Source of the DNA: Trichoderma breve | Lineage: Eukaryota > Ascomycota > Sordariomycetes > Hypocreales > Hypocreaceae | NCBI RefSeq assembly: GCF_028502605.1 | Contig: NW_026611594.1 | Coordinates: 141,501 to 205,500, forward strand | DNA length: 64,000 nt | Reading direction: 5' to 3' | Shown here: piece after piece, positions 52,769-63,292 of the stretch | Numbering within the stretch: position 1 is the first letter of the stretch | Layout of the letters: every line of letters begins with the position of its first letter | Program-made: the position numbers and the translations under genes | Notes under the pieces: model-generated | What the model saw: only the letters and a program-made list of their open reading frames with translations | Databases searched by the model: none | What the model was told of the DNA's origin: nothing

Positions 52769-54264
52769 ATGGGAACCCAGCGCAGGAAGACACGCGGTTC
52801 TGTGCCAGCAATTGGCAGCCCTCAGAGGCACAAGGTGAACCTTCCTCTATCATCTGGCCTCACTGCGATAATGCTCAAGATCTTTGCAGCTTCGGGAACT
52901 GTGCAGCCGTGCCATCCTCGAGCAAGTTACATGCAATGGAGCTGCAAATATGCCTGGCATTGACCTCGACGTTGAAGCCGAATCATACATGATGGATGTG
53001 CCTCATGCGGCATCATGGGTGCAGCCTGACAATGCCTCTGATTTACTATTTAGTCCTGGGGAAATGAATCTACCCGTTTTTGATGTCAATATCGACGCTG
53101 TCAATCCATTGGATCAGACATGTTGCCCTGATCTAACGCCTGAACTGCCGTCAGGTTGGGACGACAGTCTGGTCGGTTTCGATGGTTCAGGCAACTGGTA
53201 TAACGCTGAGTACTCTGAGATGACATCGCCTTCATCGCAAGCAGAGAGTATGGATCTAACAGATGCGTCTCTGTCTCATGACTTTCTCAACCAACTGATA
53301 TAGTCGGACGGTCAGCCACATGTTATCGGCTTGGACCTCGACTGCTCTAGGGCGGCTGGGGCGGCTGATCTCTGTGCGATATTGTCAAAAGACAGTGATA
53401 TTTCTAGCAGCGATTCAACTACCAATTTTTCAGCAAGCGATGACTTTGAAAACAATTTAAATAACCTATTGGAAACGTATAAAATGTCGATAAAAGACTT
53501 GGCATACCACACAAAAGACCTTACAACAACTACAACATCATTCACATATGAGTTTACAACAAATAATACAACAATGAATAATCAGTTGGCCAACTATTTT
53601 CAAGGCGTTGAGTTGGATAGTGCGCCAGGCGATCCAGGAAGGAATATCGAGCTACTGTCTCCCGATTCCAATGGAATGGGAGATGGTTCCACCGCCAGCG
53701 TTGAGGATACTTCATTTGATATAGATCTTGACGGTCAGCATATTACTTTTCAGCTGGATTTTGTGCTTAATATCTAACACCTTGTCAGGAGACCTCGGGC
53801 CGGGCTATAAGCAGTGCTCCGTCTGCGGCAAATTGAAAAAGGACGACGGCAACTTCAAGTAAGCATTCCCTTCATTGCGTAATGGTCTTTCATACAGTAA
53901 TAATAGTTTATAACCTATCAACAGGAAACACATGAATACACACAATAAACAGGTTCCATGCGAGGCAGGTAGTCTTGGAGGCTGCTTCGAAAGATTCGCA
54001 GACAACAAGGCGCGGAACAGGCACTACTGGGTATCTCACAAGAAGTATGCGAAGGAAAACAACATCCCAAAGGAGAAATGTTTCTGCGAGCCCTGTGGCA
54101 AGTCATTCAGTAGGAGAGATAACTTCCAAAGGCACGTTGACAACCACCATTCCCATGAGGCTGACGGGGGGGAAGGGAAGATGGTGATTGACGACAAATA
54201 TGAGACAATTGACTGCGAAGATGGGGAATATGCACGGATTTGTCGTCTCAGGAATACAGAATAA
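52769..54264 (+). CDS. C2H2 zinc-finger transcription factor with one in-frame stop
   Basis: Exons 52769-52834, 52890-53733, 53789-53858 and 53925-54264 total 1320 nt in one phase, and only a TAG at 53301-53303 interrupts them. A basic start (MGTQRRKTRGS) leads, across intron 1, into HKLRELCSRAILEQVTCNG. A long acidic Ser/Thr/Asn-rich region follows as a probable activation domain (SFDIDLD before intron 2). Then come three fingers: CSVCGKLKKDDGNFKKHMNT-H (split by intron 3), an atypical CEAGSLGGC finger ending RHYWVSHKKY, and CEPCGKSFSRRDNFQRHVDN-H. Intron 2 has a weak GTCAGC donor but a perfect CTAAC branch site. Either the TAG is a real nonsense change or an intron covers it. Nuclear. Confidence 0.65.
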
Positions 54265-54621
54265 ATAGTACGAAGCTCTGATAATACTATATTTCTTTTT
54301 ATTAACTTCATCTTGAACGTAGACAGCTTCGATAATGAATCGCCATAAATGCATGAGATTCATAAAAGCGGAAAATATGCATCAATGCAGATTACCTCAT
54401 TATCCACCACCACCACCACCACCCAGTGCATCTTCAGCAGTAGCTCGTGAACGACAAGCTCATTCAGCAACATCCACTTTCATGAATCCAGCTTTATTCC
54501 CCATGAAACAAACACGCGAACTCGCTTTCTTATTTCTAACGATGATTTAATTCTCAATTTTTCACGTCACGGGGTCAATCTACCAATCGCAGCTCTTCCC
54601 ATAATTTAATCTCATGCCGCC
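54265..54621. other. Intergenic, with (CCA)n run
   Basis: 357 bp upstream of RAD9. Holds a (CCA)6-7 run at 54404-54423 and otherwise nothing recognised. Confidence 0.5.
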
Positions 54622-56269
54622 ATGGCCGTACTGACATTCACCCTCAGTGAAGAGGGTGTCACGGCGTTTCGAGATGCCCTCAACTGCTTGAGCAAATTCA
54701 GCGAAGATGTATCCATCGAAGCGCGAAAAGATTCTGTAACGACAAACCTCCCCTACTTTTCTCGATATCATACAACCAGCGTCTAACTTTGCGAGCAGTT
54801 TTTCCTCTCCACAATGAACACTTCCAAATCAGCCTACGCAAGCTTCCGGTTCGCGACCAGCCGCTTCTTTGGGCGCTACCAGTATCAGGGTACGGGGCCG
54901 TTTCAGGAGAAATTCTTCTGTTCCATGTACATACGAGTGAGATTCTCTACTCTATCTGGTAATGACGAATCTAATCGCCACTTTTAGGGCCTGGCCTCTC
55001 TCTTCCGCAGCAGATCTGGAGTAGAATCACGAAGCGAAGGGGACAAGCAGAGCATCATAGATCGCTGTGATGTCGCCATTGAAGATGGAGAAGGGGTCAA
55101 GAGCCGCTTCATTGCCCGAATCATCTTCCGAAATGGACTGACTGCTACGCACCGACTTCCCTTTGAAGTCAGCATGCCCGTACATGCAAAGTTCAACAAG
55201 CAGGAGGCTCTCTACCACTGGAGCATTTCATCGAGGACCTTGAAACAGTTGGTAGATCACTTTGGGCCCGGGACCGAGTACCTCGACATCAACACGGATG
55301 GCGATCATGTCAACTTCACTTGCTTTAGCGAGAAGACCATCAGCGACGATGGTAAGAGCACCAGTCTCTACATTCTAACGGGAACAAGCTAACTTGTGAG
55401 AATAGCGGTTCTTAAGAAACCTCTGCATACTTCGATTGCTGTCGAAACCGACGAATTTGACGATATTGATGTGGAAGATAAGCTTCAAATCGTCGTCTCC
55501 ATCAAAGACGTTCGCGCAATCACACAGCACGCAGCCATCACCGGCAACGCGATTGTTGCCCGATACTCCCTTCCCGCAAGGCCAATGCAAATTTCCTACT
55601 CTGGCGATGCCATCTCATGTGAATTTCTCATTATGACAGTCGGCGAACGGGGAGGGAATCCCGAAAAGAGGACCAAAAAGGTCCGTAAAGGAGCTGCGAA
55701 CAAGGGCAGCAACAGCATTAGCAAGGCCATGCCGCATTTAGAAGAGACTTCTCGTCGCGCAAGCTCAACGCCATCACAAACCATGGCCGATATTCAGCGG
55801 AAGCAAGCCGCATCGCCTTCCATGCCTCCACCATCATCGTCACGGCAACCACCAAATCCAACTCCACGACTGAGCGCTGCTAGAGCCAGTGCCTCGCGTA
55901 TTGGAGCATTCGATTTCCGGCCTTCACAGAGGCCGCCGCCGCCAACACTCAGATCGGAAAGTCTTTTTGTCGAAGACGAGGCATGGGAGCCCGTAAGAGA
56001 CGACGATGAGGATGCCGATGAGGATGCCAGATTAGAATGGGATCATAGTGCAGATCCTGTAAGTTTCGCATTACCAATCGTCGAGATCGTGACTAGAGGC
56101 TAACGTGAGGAAGAATCCTTCTGTTTCGCACATGGGACGCGGGGATGATGTTCGACCCAGTGGCTATGAACCAACGGAGGAGGCGCAGCCCACGGCAGCA
56201 GAGTCAACATTTCTGGATCCGACTCAGAGACTGTCCGATGTCCAAGGCCTGGCCTTGTTCCCCGACTAA
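54622..56269 (+). CDS. RAD9: DNA-damage checkpoint clamp subunit Rad9
   Basis: Subunit of the 9-1-1 (Rad9-Hus1-Rad1) clamp that activates ATR/Mec1 signalling; nuclear. Homologous to fission yeast Rad9 and yeast Ddc1, not to budding yeast Rad9. Five exons: 54622-54735, 54799-54936, 54988-55351, 55406-56058 and 56114-56269, giving 474 aa. The PCNA-like double domain covers about residues 1-275: MAVLTFTLSEEGVTAFRDAL, LSTMNTSKSAYASFRF, FNKQEALYHWSISSRTLKQL, YLDINTDGDHVNFTCF, VVSIKDVRAITQHA and ISYSGDAISCEFLIMT. A disordered Ser/Pro-rich tail follows with an acidic patch (RDDDEDADEDARLEWDHS) and ends in a short GLALFPD, a position usually phosphorylated or clamp-binding in this family. The start matches the family N-terminus. 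Confidence 0.93.
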
Positions 56270-56322
56270 TCATCGGACAAAGAAGCATAGCGGTATGCGT
56301 TGGTTTCCAGTTAAGTGTAGTT

Positions 56323-57414
56323 TCAACTGGACGTGATGGATATCCAGCTAGTGGCACAACCGGCACCTATGTTATCTATTTTACTTTCAGGGGGAATGAG
56401 TTTGGACGATGCAATCACGTTCCATCTTCCTTTGACGTCGTTATTCTCCACCTGTGGTCCGCAGTTGCCATGTTCTCCCCAGCCCCATGACAGGACGTCG
56501 CCTTCTGTTGTGAGAGCGACAACATGTTCGCTGCCAATGGCCACCTTTTCGAGAGAGGGAAGATTTGATGGGGGAAGCTGGCCATGGTCGTCTCGCCCCC
56601 AAGCTGTCAAACTCCCATCTTGACCTAGGATGTAAAAGTTGCCCCAGCTAGCTCCGACATCTCTCCAAGCCGGGGCTGCTGAAGGAGCTGTCGAAATTAA
56701 ATCCCATTTATCTGAGCCCAGAACATGAATGTTCCCGCTGCCTGATTCTCCAAAAAGACATGTAGATTCTTTTGCACAGATTGCTCTGACCACCTTGAAG
56801 TTTACGCCCTCAATCTTACGGGGCGTGTAGACTACCGCGCTGGGCTCACCAATTTGAGACTTGCGGCAGTTGCCCCAGCCGTGAACGTCGCCGTTGTCCA
56901 AAACAGCAACGACATGGCCCATACAAGCAGACAAATCCACAATTTCTGTACCAGCTGGAGGAAAGTCTTTGATCCTCGTTGCTGACGGTGTCCGTACAAG
57001 CAACTCACCCAGACCCAGCTCTCCTTTCTGTCCTATGCCAAGGGTGAATACCTTGGTTCTCTTTCCTTGGTCATCTCTGGAAACGACAACAGAAGCTTCC
57101 CAAGTAGCCGCAACAAGAGCAATCTCCCCAACCTGTTCGTCACTCTCTTCCTTTGCGAGTCGAGCTTCCAGGAACACGGGAATATTTGGGAACGGCTTCA
57201 GTCCACATGCTCCACTAGCTGGGTCTCCACTCCAGTACAGCTTGCCGGATTCCGTGAGAAGGAGAGTGTGATTACCGCCTGCAACGACTTTGACGATGCG
57301 AGAGTTGGGCTGCTCGGGGTGGAAGAGAGTCGGCTTTGGTACGGAGACGTCTTCTTTGTGGCTGATGCCGAGTTGGCCGGATCCATTTGACCCGATGGCG
57401 TATATAGCTTCCAT
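56323..57414 (-). CDS. RCC1-repeat protein (ATS1-like)
   Basis: Single exon, 363 aa, from the ATG at 57414 (MEAIYAIGSNGSGQLGI). A seven-bladed RCC1 propeller is indicated by repeats such as IYAIGSNGSGQLG, VVAGGNHTLLLTESGKLYWS, VFTLGIGQKGELGLGE, LTAWGRDDHGQLPPSNLP, IGSEHVVALTTEGDVLSWGW and GCATSWISI. Length and layout resemble yeast Ats1, linked with the Kti11/diphthamide and tubulin genetics. The frame is open upstream to 57744, but that part is low quality and contains a run of simple repeats, so it is treated as 5' UTR. Its 3' end is 53 bp from that of RAD9, convergent. Confidence 0.9.
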   Translation of the reverse strand: MEAIYAIGSNGSGQLGISHKEDVSVPKPTLFHPEQPNSRIVKVVAGGNHTLLLTESGKLYWSGDPASGACGLKPFPNIPVFLEARLAKEESDEQVGEIALVAATWEASVVVSRDDQGKRTKVFTLGIGQKGELGLGELLVRTPSATRIKDFPPAGTEIVDLSACMGHVVAVLDNGDVHGWGNCRKSQIGEPSAVVYTPRKIEGVNFKVVRAICAKESTCLFGESGSGNIHVLGSDKWDLISTAPSAAPAWRDVGASWGNFYILGQDGSLTAWGRDDHGQLPPSNLPSLEKVAIGSEHVVALTTEGDVLSWGWGEHGNCGPQVENNDVKGRWNVIASSKLIPPESKIDNIGAGCATSWISITSS

Positions 57415-57832
57415 TTCTGGAGGAAGAAAGACAGAGTAAAAGAAGAGAAGTAAAGAGATGAGGTGAAATAAATGAGTTGATGAAGTCTCTCTCTCTCTCA
57501 CATTGAACGACTTTGTAATCCGTGAATATTTGAAAGCTCGGATACTTGCATGGCCCTCCATCTCCACTCTCAGCACACGATATCGGACTATCAAGCTCCC
57601 CGACCCCACTAAGCCTTGCTTACTCATCTTTTTTTTTTTCTCAACCACATAAAGCATCTTCGCGCAAACATTTTCTTCTTTTCCCATTCCCACAACCCAG
57701 CCCTGTTTTCTTCCTCGCCTTCCACCGAAGCGAGAAAAAAACACAGAAAAGACGAACCAAGTCTTTGTTTTCTGGGCGACAGCAATTGGAGACCCTCTGC
57801 TTCAGGAATCCCAGTCGAGCAGCAGGGCTGCA
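57415..57832. promoter_or_regulatory. Divergent promoter between RCC1 protein and TYR1
   Basis: 418 bp with a (TC)n run (about 57485-57499), pyrimidine-rich tracts on the TYR1 side (T-run about 57630) and no coding support. Pyrimidine-rich initiator regions are common in filamentous fungi. Confidence 0.45.
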
Positions 57833-59794
57833 ATGGCTTCAGCACAGTCCAGCGTCCCGGCGGGGATGGAAAACTTCACCGTCGGGCTGATTGGCATGGG
57901 CGACATGGGCAGGATGTACGCCGAGAGGTTGTCTGAAGCTGGCTGGAGGTGAGTTTTTGCGTCTTGAGAATGGATGCTTTTTCTCCGCCTCTGGCAGATT
58001 TTTCTCTTTTGCAGGTAAGCATACACTTTTTTTTCTTTCTCTTCTTTGGCGCGTCCTTGTTACCCTTTTTCGTGATGACATGAGCGCATTTGGCTCGAGT
58101 ATTGCGCAGGGACGCCTGTCCCACCGTTATGGTGATCAGAATCGGACCTGTGCTTTCAGTGATGAAAATGCTAGCTACCTTACTTTTACTTGTCTGAAAA
58201 AAACCATCCCCTTTACACTTTTTGTTGTTTCGACTTGTCTAGAATTTTTTTCACAAAGCGGAGAAGCTAACAGTCGAAAAAGATATTAGAGAAAAACCTT
58301 GCAATTGGTGTCCCATTTGTTTTCCCACGTAGACGCTCGCCGTACTCAAAGACAAGCCGAGTAATTAACGGTGCAAGTTTAGAATCCTGGCGTGCGACAG
58401 AGAAGATAGATACGATAGCCTTAAAGAAAAATACAATGGCAAAGTACGCACTGCGCTGCCTCGTTTCGCTGCAATGATGTTTTCTCTTGTTCTTTTCTTC
58501 TTCTTTTCCATCGTGACAAAGTCGGATGCTGAAGCCTGTCTCTCCGTATAGAAGAACATTGAGATTCTGCGCAACGGCCACCTGGTATCCCGCGCGAGCG
58601 ACTACATCATCTACTCGGTCGAGGCAGCCTTTATTGATCGTGTGATTGCTCAATATGGACCCTGTATGCTATGCCTATCATATCTCATGATTCTTCAGTA
58701 TACCAGCATCCAACTGACGCTCATAATGTCGTCTAGCAACCAAGATGGGCGCCATCGTCGGCGGCCAAACCTCCTGCAAATCCCCCGAGATCGAGGCCTT
58801 TGAAGCCCATCTCCCATCAGACGTCTACATCGTCTCATGCCACTCCCTCCACGGCCCCGGCGTCGACCCCCAGAACCAGCCCCTTGTCCTCATCCAGCAC
58901 CGCGCCCCAGATGAAGCCCTCCGTAAAGTCGAGATCGTGCTCAGCTGCCTCAAGTCGAAATACGTCCATCTCACAGCTCAGGAGCACGACCGCATCACAG
59001 CAGATACCCAGGCCGTCACCCATGCCGCGTTTCTCTCCATGGGCAAGGCGTGGCACGCAAACAGGCAGTATCCCTGGGAGCTCAGCCGGTATGTTGGAGG
59101 CATTGAGAACGTCAAGATGAACATTATGCTGCGCATCTACTCGCAGAAGTGGCACGTCTACGCCGGCCTGGCGATTCTCAACCCGGAAGCCCGCAAACAG
59201 GTCTCCCAGTACGCAAAATCCACGACGGAGCTCTACAAGCTCATGCTCGAGGGCAACTTTGACGACTTAAAAGCTCGCATCTACGGTGCCCGCGACCGCG
59301 TCTTCGGCGCCTCCAAATCATGGGCCTCACGCCCACTCCTCGAACCTTCAATCCTCACAGCCTTCTCCCTCGGCACACCCACCCCCGAAGAACCCGCCCG
59401 ACCAAACAACCACCTATCCCTCCTCGCAATGGTCGACTGCTGGGCGGCCCTCGGCATCGTCCCCTACGACCACATGCTCTGCAGCACGCCCCTATTCCGT
59501 CTCCGCTTGGGTGTAACGGAGCATCTCTTCCGCAACACGGAGATGCTCGACGAGACGCTCCGGACGGCGGTGGACGACAAGCGTTATCGAAGCGATGATT
59601 TGGAGTTTACCTTTGCGGCGAGGGGGTGGGCGGAGTGTGTTACGCTGGGACATTTTGAGACGTGGGAGAAGAGGTTTGTGAGCACGCAGGAGTTTTTCCA
59701 GCCGAGGTTTGCGGATGCGAAGAAGGTTGGGGATGAGATGATGAAGAAGGTGCAGGCTAGTATGGATGAAGCGTTGAAGATGGAGGATAAGTGA
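57833..59794 (+). CDS. TYR1: Prephenate dehydrogenase
   Basis: NADP-dependent conversion of prephenate to 4-hydroxyphenylpyruvate in tyrosine synthesis; cytosol. Four exons: 57833-57948, 58383-58443, 58552-58663 and 58737-59794, giving 448 aa, near the yeast length. The Rossmann motif VGLIGMGDMGRMYAERL occupies about residues 16-32. Exon 2 supplies ILACDREDRYDSLKEKYNGK, exon 3 the RNGHLVSRASDYIIYSVEA stretch, and exon 4 TKMGAIVGGQTSCKSPEIEA, VSCHSLHGP, DRITADTQAVTHAAFLSMG and KWHVYAGLAILNP. The HSLHGP and DTQAVTHAAF motifs identify the arogenate/prephenate dehydrogenase family of fungal type. Intron 1 is 434 nt and exon 2 only 61 nt; the phases all close. Confidence 0.94.
57949..58382 (+). 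other. Long first intron of TYR1 with CAG|GTAAG junction
   Basis: A 434-nt intron starting GTGAGT and ending TTTAG. At 58011-58020 it holds GCAG immediately followed by GTAAGC after a pyrimidine-rich tract (TTTTTCTCTTTT), which is the shape of a recursive-splicing (zero-length exon) site. Confidence 0.6.
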
Positions 59795-59963
59795 GGTGGG
59801 CGTGTTGGAATGTGATGATGAGTTACTTCAAAGATGTAGTAATGAACATAGTTCTGAAGTTTAATGTACATTTCACTGTTCATGTTTTTATTCCTGAAAG
59901 CTATACCTACGTATTGACAGTATTGTTAAACTCTCATGTAACGTCTAGTGAATACACATAATC

Positions 59964-62363
59964 TTATTCTCTATCATTGCTCCATATTTCTAGCCATTTT
60001 GAAGAGCCCAAGGTAACTGGATGCTGCACGCCTAAGACTCGCTGGCAGCCCTGGATACAGTCTTTCATTAGCGCCAGAGCATCTTCACGTCGACCTTGCT
60101 TCTTCCAGGTAATTGCGAGATTATTCATGCCGCTCAGTGTGTCTGGATGGTCGGCTCCCAGGTTCATCTTGAGAGCCTTCATCACTTGCACTTCTAGCTT
60201 CTCAGCTTCTTCCCATCTGCCTTGTTTATAATATGTTAATGCGAGATTGCCCATACTCTGCAGGGTATATGGATGGTCGGCTCCAAACATATTCTTGCGA
60301 GCCTCTACTACTTGCATCCCTAGCTCTTCAGCTTCATCCCATCGGCCTTGATTCCTATATGTTGATTCAAGCTCTTGCATACCTTCAAGCGTATATGGAT
60401 GATCGATTCCAAGGGTATTCTTGTAGGCCTCTGTTACTTGCACCAGCAGCTTCTCAGCTTCATTTAATCGGCCTTGCTTCCTGTATGTCGATGCAAGACT
60501 GTTCATGCTGTGCAGGGTATATGGATGGTCGGTCCCAAGCGTATTCTTGCGAGCCTCTAGTACTTTCACCTCTAGCTCTTCAGCATCATCCCATCGGCGT
60601 TGATTCCAATATATAATTGCAAGGTCGCCCATGATTCTGAGCGTATCTGGATGATCGGCTCCAAATTTGGCCGTGTAACTTTCCACCAATTGCACATGTA
60701 GCTCTTCACCTTCATTCCAACGGCCTTGCTCTGATATTATTGATGCCAATGACCATATACTTTGTAACATTAGAGCGTCATCCTTTCCAAATTTCTTCTC
60801 GCACACCTTCTTAGACTTCCTCGCCATTTGCTCTGCAAGATTATATTTCCCTTGGCGACGCGCATACTTTCCTCCCTTATAACACAGAATCACCCAATCT
60901 TCGAGGGTATCCTCATTCGGTCGATAATCAAGGGCCACCTGAACATGTGCAAAGAGGTCCCGACAAATCGCCCAGTTCTCATATTTTGTTGTTGGGAATG
61001 ACGCTGCTATCCGCGTAATGTACTGCTGCATGAACGTCTCTTGTAGTCCAAAAGCTTTCAGCCAACTTTTTATTGAGAGTTGTACGAGTCTGTGCATCTC
61101 AAACTTATTCCCTTCTTCATTCACAGCGATAAGGCAGTAGTTCCTCAGAACCAATATGTCTTCTTCAAAACTGCTACTGATATCATTATCAGAATCTTCG
61201 CCAGCGTCGGATTCTGATTTTTCAGTCTCATCCAGATTGTTGCTTTGCATCGTGGGATGGTTGAGCACCCACTCTGGAATGCCTTGTCGATCGAAGAAAC
61301 TCATGAGCGATAGAAGATCTGCCGCAGAACGTTGCTGCGAGCGAATATGGTCGAATGAGATTGCCCATGTTCTGAGGACTGTGTTCGATGTCTCCTCGTC
61401 CCGCCCTATATCGTTTGCTTCATACTTTAAAAGTTTCACGCTTTCTCGTTCGCTCTTTCGAAACTCGGCGAGATATTTCTCAATCGAACTTCGCGGCCTT
61501 CTCGCTTGTATATAGGCAGCGGCCTGGCCAATAGCCAGGGGTATACATTCCAATGCTTTCACCAGATCTTCCGCCAAACTTGCCTCCGAAGGCAACAAAG
61601 GTGATCCCATCTTCCTCTCTAACAATGTAAGTGCATCCGCCTCTGACATTGTATCGACGTCAATTATATGCTTGTGTCCCCCAGTCAGTTTGGAAGCAAG
61701 GCTTCTATTGCGCGTGGTAAGGACGATAGCTCCGTTTCGACTCTTGGGAATGTATGCCGCTAATGACCGCTTGTCATGGACACTTTCACTTGCGCTATAG
61801 AGTACCTCGGTTTCATCGGCACTATCAAGGATGATAATCCACCGACCATTGTGTTCGATGGATAGCCAATTTTTTACAAGAAGCGGTATATCAGCCTGGG
61901 GTTGCTTCCGCTCAGGCAATTTAACGGCGTCGGCAATCAACCTGAAGCCTTCTTGAACACGCTCCTGTGTAGCTGCATGAATCCAGAACACCCAGATATT
62001 CTTATGCTTGTCGGCGAATCTGTGGGCGAATTCAATGGCCAGCTGCGATTTTCCAACACCACCAAGCCCCACGAGCGCCACTCGACCGGCGGGCTCCAAG
62101 CAGTGCGCAGAAATTTTGTCGAGCATGTCTCCTCGGTTGACGAAATCGGGGTCACGAGGAAAAGGGATCAACTGAGAAAGCGGTGGTGGAGTTTCTCGTC
62201 GTTCTGTTAGACACACAGTAATTAGCCCATTAGCCCGGATTCGTCTCTGAATGGCATCGATCATAGTACCCTGGGGGTAGTTGTGCACATTGTTAATATC
62301 GCCTTGATGGATCGTGGCATTATCGCCAAAAGTGTTGTTGTCAATACGGCGAGAATTTGACAT
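59964..62363 (-). CDS. NB-ARC/TPR NLR-like receptor
   Basis: STAND-class ATPase of the fungal NLR group, single exon, 799 aa. No large effector domain: the first 30 residues hold NNTFGDNATIHQGDINNVHN (residues 9-28), resembling short amyloid-type signalling motifs at the N-terminus of some fungal NLRs. NB-ARC: P-loop VGLGGVGKSQLAIEFAHRF (G99 to S106), Walker B RWIIILDSADE, RNB-like IVLTTRNRSLASKL, and ECIPLAIGQAAAYIQA (GxP/GLPLA-like). A winged-helix-like region and an acidic loop (SESDAGEDSDNDISS) follow. The C-terminus (about 530-799) has kinesin-light-chain-type TPRs of 42 residues with highly similar units (EARKNTLGTDHPYTLHSMNS). Such repeat homogeneity is typical of NLR genes under diversifying selection. 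Role: non-self or cell-death signalling, by family only. Confidence 0.9.
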   Translation of the reverse strand: MSNSRRIDNNTFGDNATIHQGDINNVHNYPQGTMIDAIQRRIRANGLITVCLTERRETPPPLSQLIPFPRDPDFVNRGDMLDKISAHCLEPAGRVALVGLGGVGKSQLAIEFAHRFADKHKNIWVFWIHAATQERVQEGFRLIADAVKLPERKQPQADIPLLVKNWLSIEHNGRWIIILDSADETEVLYSASESVHDKRSLAAYIPKSRNGAIVLTTRNRSLASKLTGGHKHIIDVDTMSEADALTLLERKMGSPLLPSEASLAEDLVKALECIPLAIGQAAAYIQARRPRSSIEKYLAEFRKSERESVKLLKYEANDIGRDEETSNTVLRTWAISFDHIRSQQRSAADLLSLMSFFDRQGIPEWVLNHPTMQSNNLDETEKSESDAGEDSDNDISSSFEEDILVLRNYCLIAVNEEGNKFEMHRLVQLSIKSWLKAFGLQETFMQQYITRIAASFPTTKYENWAICRDLFAHVQVALDYRPNEDTLEDWVILCYKGGKYARRQGKYNLAEQMARKSKKVCEKKFGKDDALMLQSIWSLASIISEQGRWNEGEELHVQLVESYTAKFGADHPDTLRIMGDLAIIYWNQRRWDDAEELEVKVLEARKNTLGTDHPYTLHSMNSLASTYRKQGRLNEAEKLLVQVTEAYKNTLGIDHPYTLEGMQELESTYRNQGRWDEAEELGMQVVEARKNMFGADHPYTLQSMGNLALTYYKQGRWEEAEKLEVQVMKALKMNLGADHPDTLSGMNNLAITWKKQGRREDALALMKDCIQGCQRVLGVQHPVTLGSSKWLEIWSNDRE
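60000..60780 (-). repeat. 126-bp tandem repeats encoding TPR units
   Basis: About six coding repeats of 126 bp lie in the 3' part of the NLR gene, with near-identical words such as GGATGGTCGGCTCC and CATCCATATACCCTG-type sequence on the coding strand. Units encode HPYTL..M..LA.TY..QGR...AE. Conservation between neighbours is high, compatible with unequal crossover or conversion. Confidence 0.85.
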
Positions 62364-63292
62364 GGTTCAAGCTAAATGCGCTCTTCTAAGTTGAAAGACT
62401 CGGAAACAGATGAGATCAAGGTGTTGATAGAATTATTCGAGATGAAGCGTTGGGCACAGCCTTGGGCTTCAATCTTTCAGAACTCGCTTAGCCCCTCTCC
62501 TTGCAAGGCAACCAATAAACAGTCTTGATTATATAACTCATTCCATTTACAGAAGATATATAGTAAGACGGTAATTCTCATCTGATATTCTGTTCATCTG
62601 TTCTAAAATATCATATAAATAGCCGGATGTCATATGCTTAGCGTCCGTCTTTTAGTTCTCAGCCAAAGCGTGTGATGCATCCCTGCCATTTTATGAATCA
62701 GCTTAAGAATCAAAGCGGAGTTATTAAATCGAGATCGATGGATTAGGTTGATTATATAGCAGTTGAAAATACAGTCTCGACAATATTGAGCTGTTTACTT
62801 GGGTTGCGTCAAAGAAAAGATACGGAGATAACATGGAGTGCGTGAAGAGAGGAAAGATGATACTGACAGCAGGGAAAGGAACGAGATGAAAAGCGCCGTG
62901 TATTATCGCTTTTGTTTATGTAGAACATGAATAGATTAGTAGGATAGGCGGTATACACTGGTTACTGTGCTTCTTTACGTTCTTTTAGCATTAGACAGAG
63001 GCAATGTAGAGATATACCGAGTGTTAGCTTCTTACTACCACAGCTGTTGCACCTAGAACCAACACGCTTTTTTTATGGACGTAATTCCATTCAGTGCAGA
63101 TACAGAGGCAACTGTCTCCATCTCAGACCAAGCAGCTATAAAAGAAACCTCGTTTTGACTAGACAAATGCCTCCTACCGAATCCATCAATGCGGCATGAC
63201 TCAAACAAACGATCGCTATCAACCTGCCAATGTGTATCACATATAATACAATAACGAAAGGGGGTGGATGAAATTCTTCAAAGAGCATGAGA
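62364..63292. other. Intergenic, nothing recognised
   Basis: About 930 bp, AT-rich, upstream of the NLR gene and downstream of the next gene. No supported gene or repeat. Confidence 0.5.

Noticed and set aside
57415..57744. Upstream extension of the RCC1-repeat protein
   Set aside because: Poly-Lys and simple-repeat translation. The RCC1 fold starts directly at the ATG at 57414.
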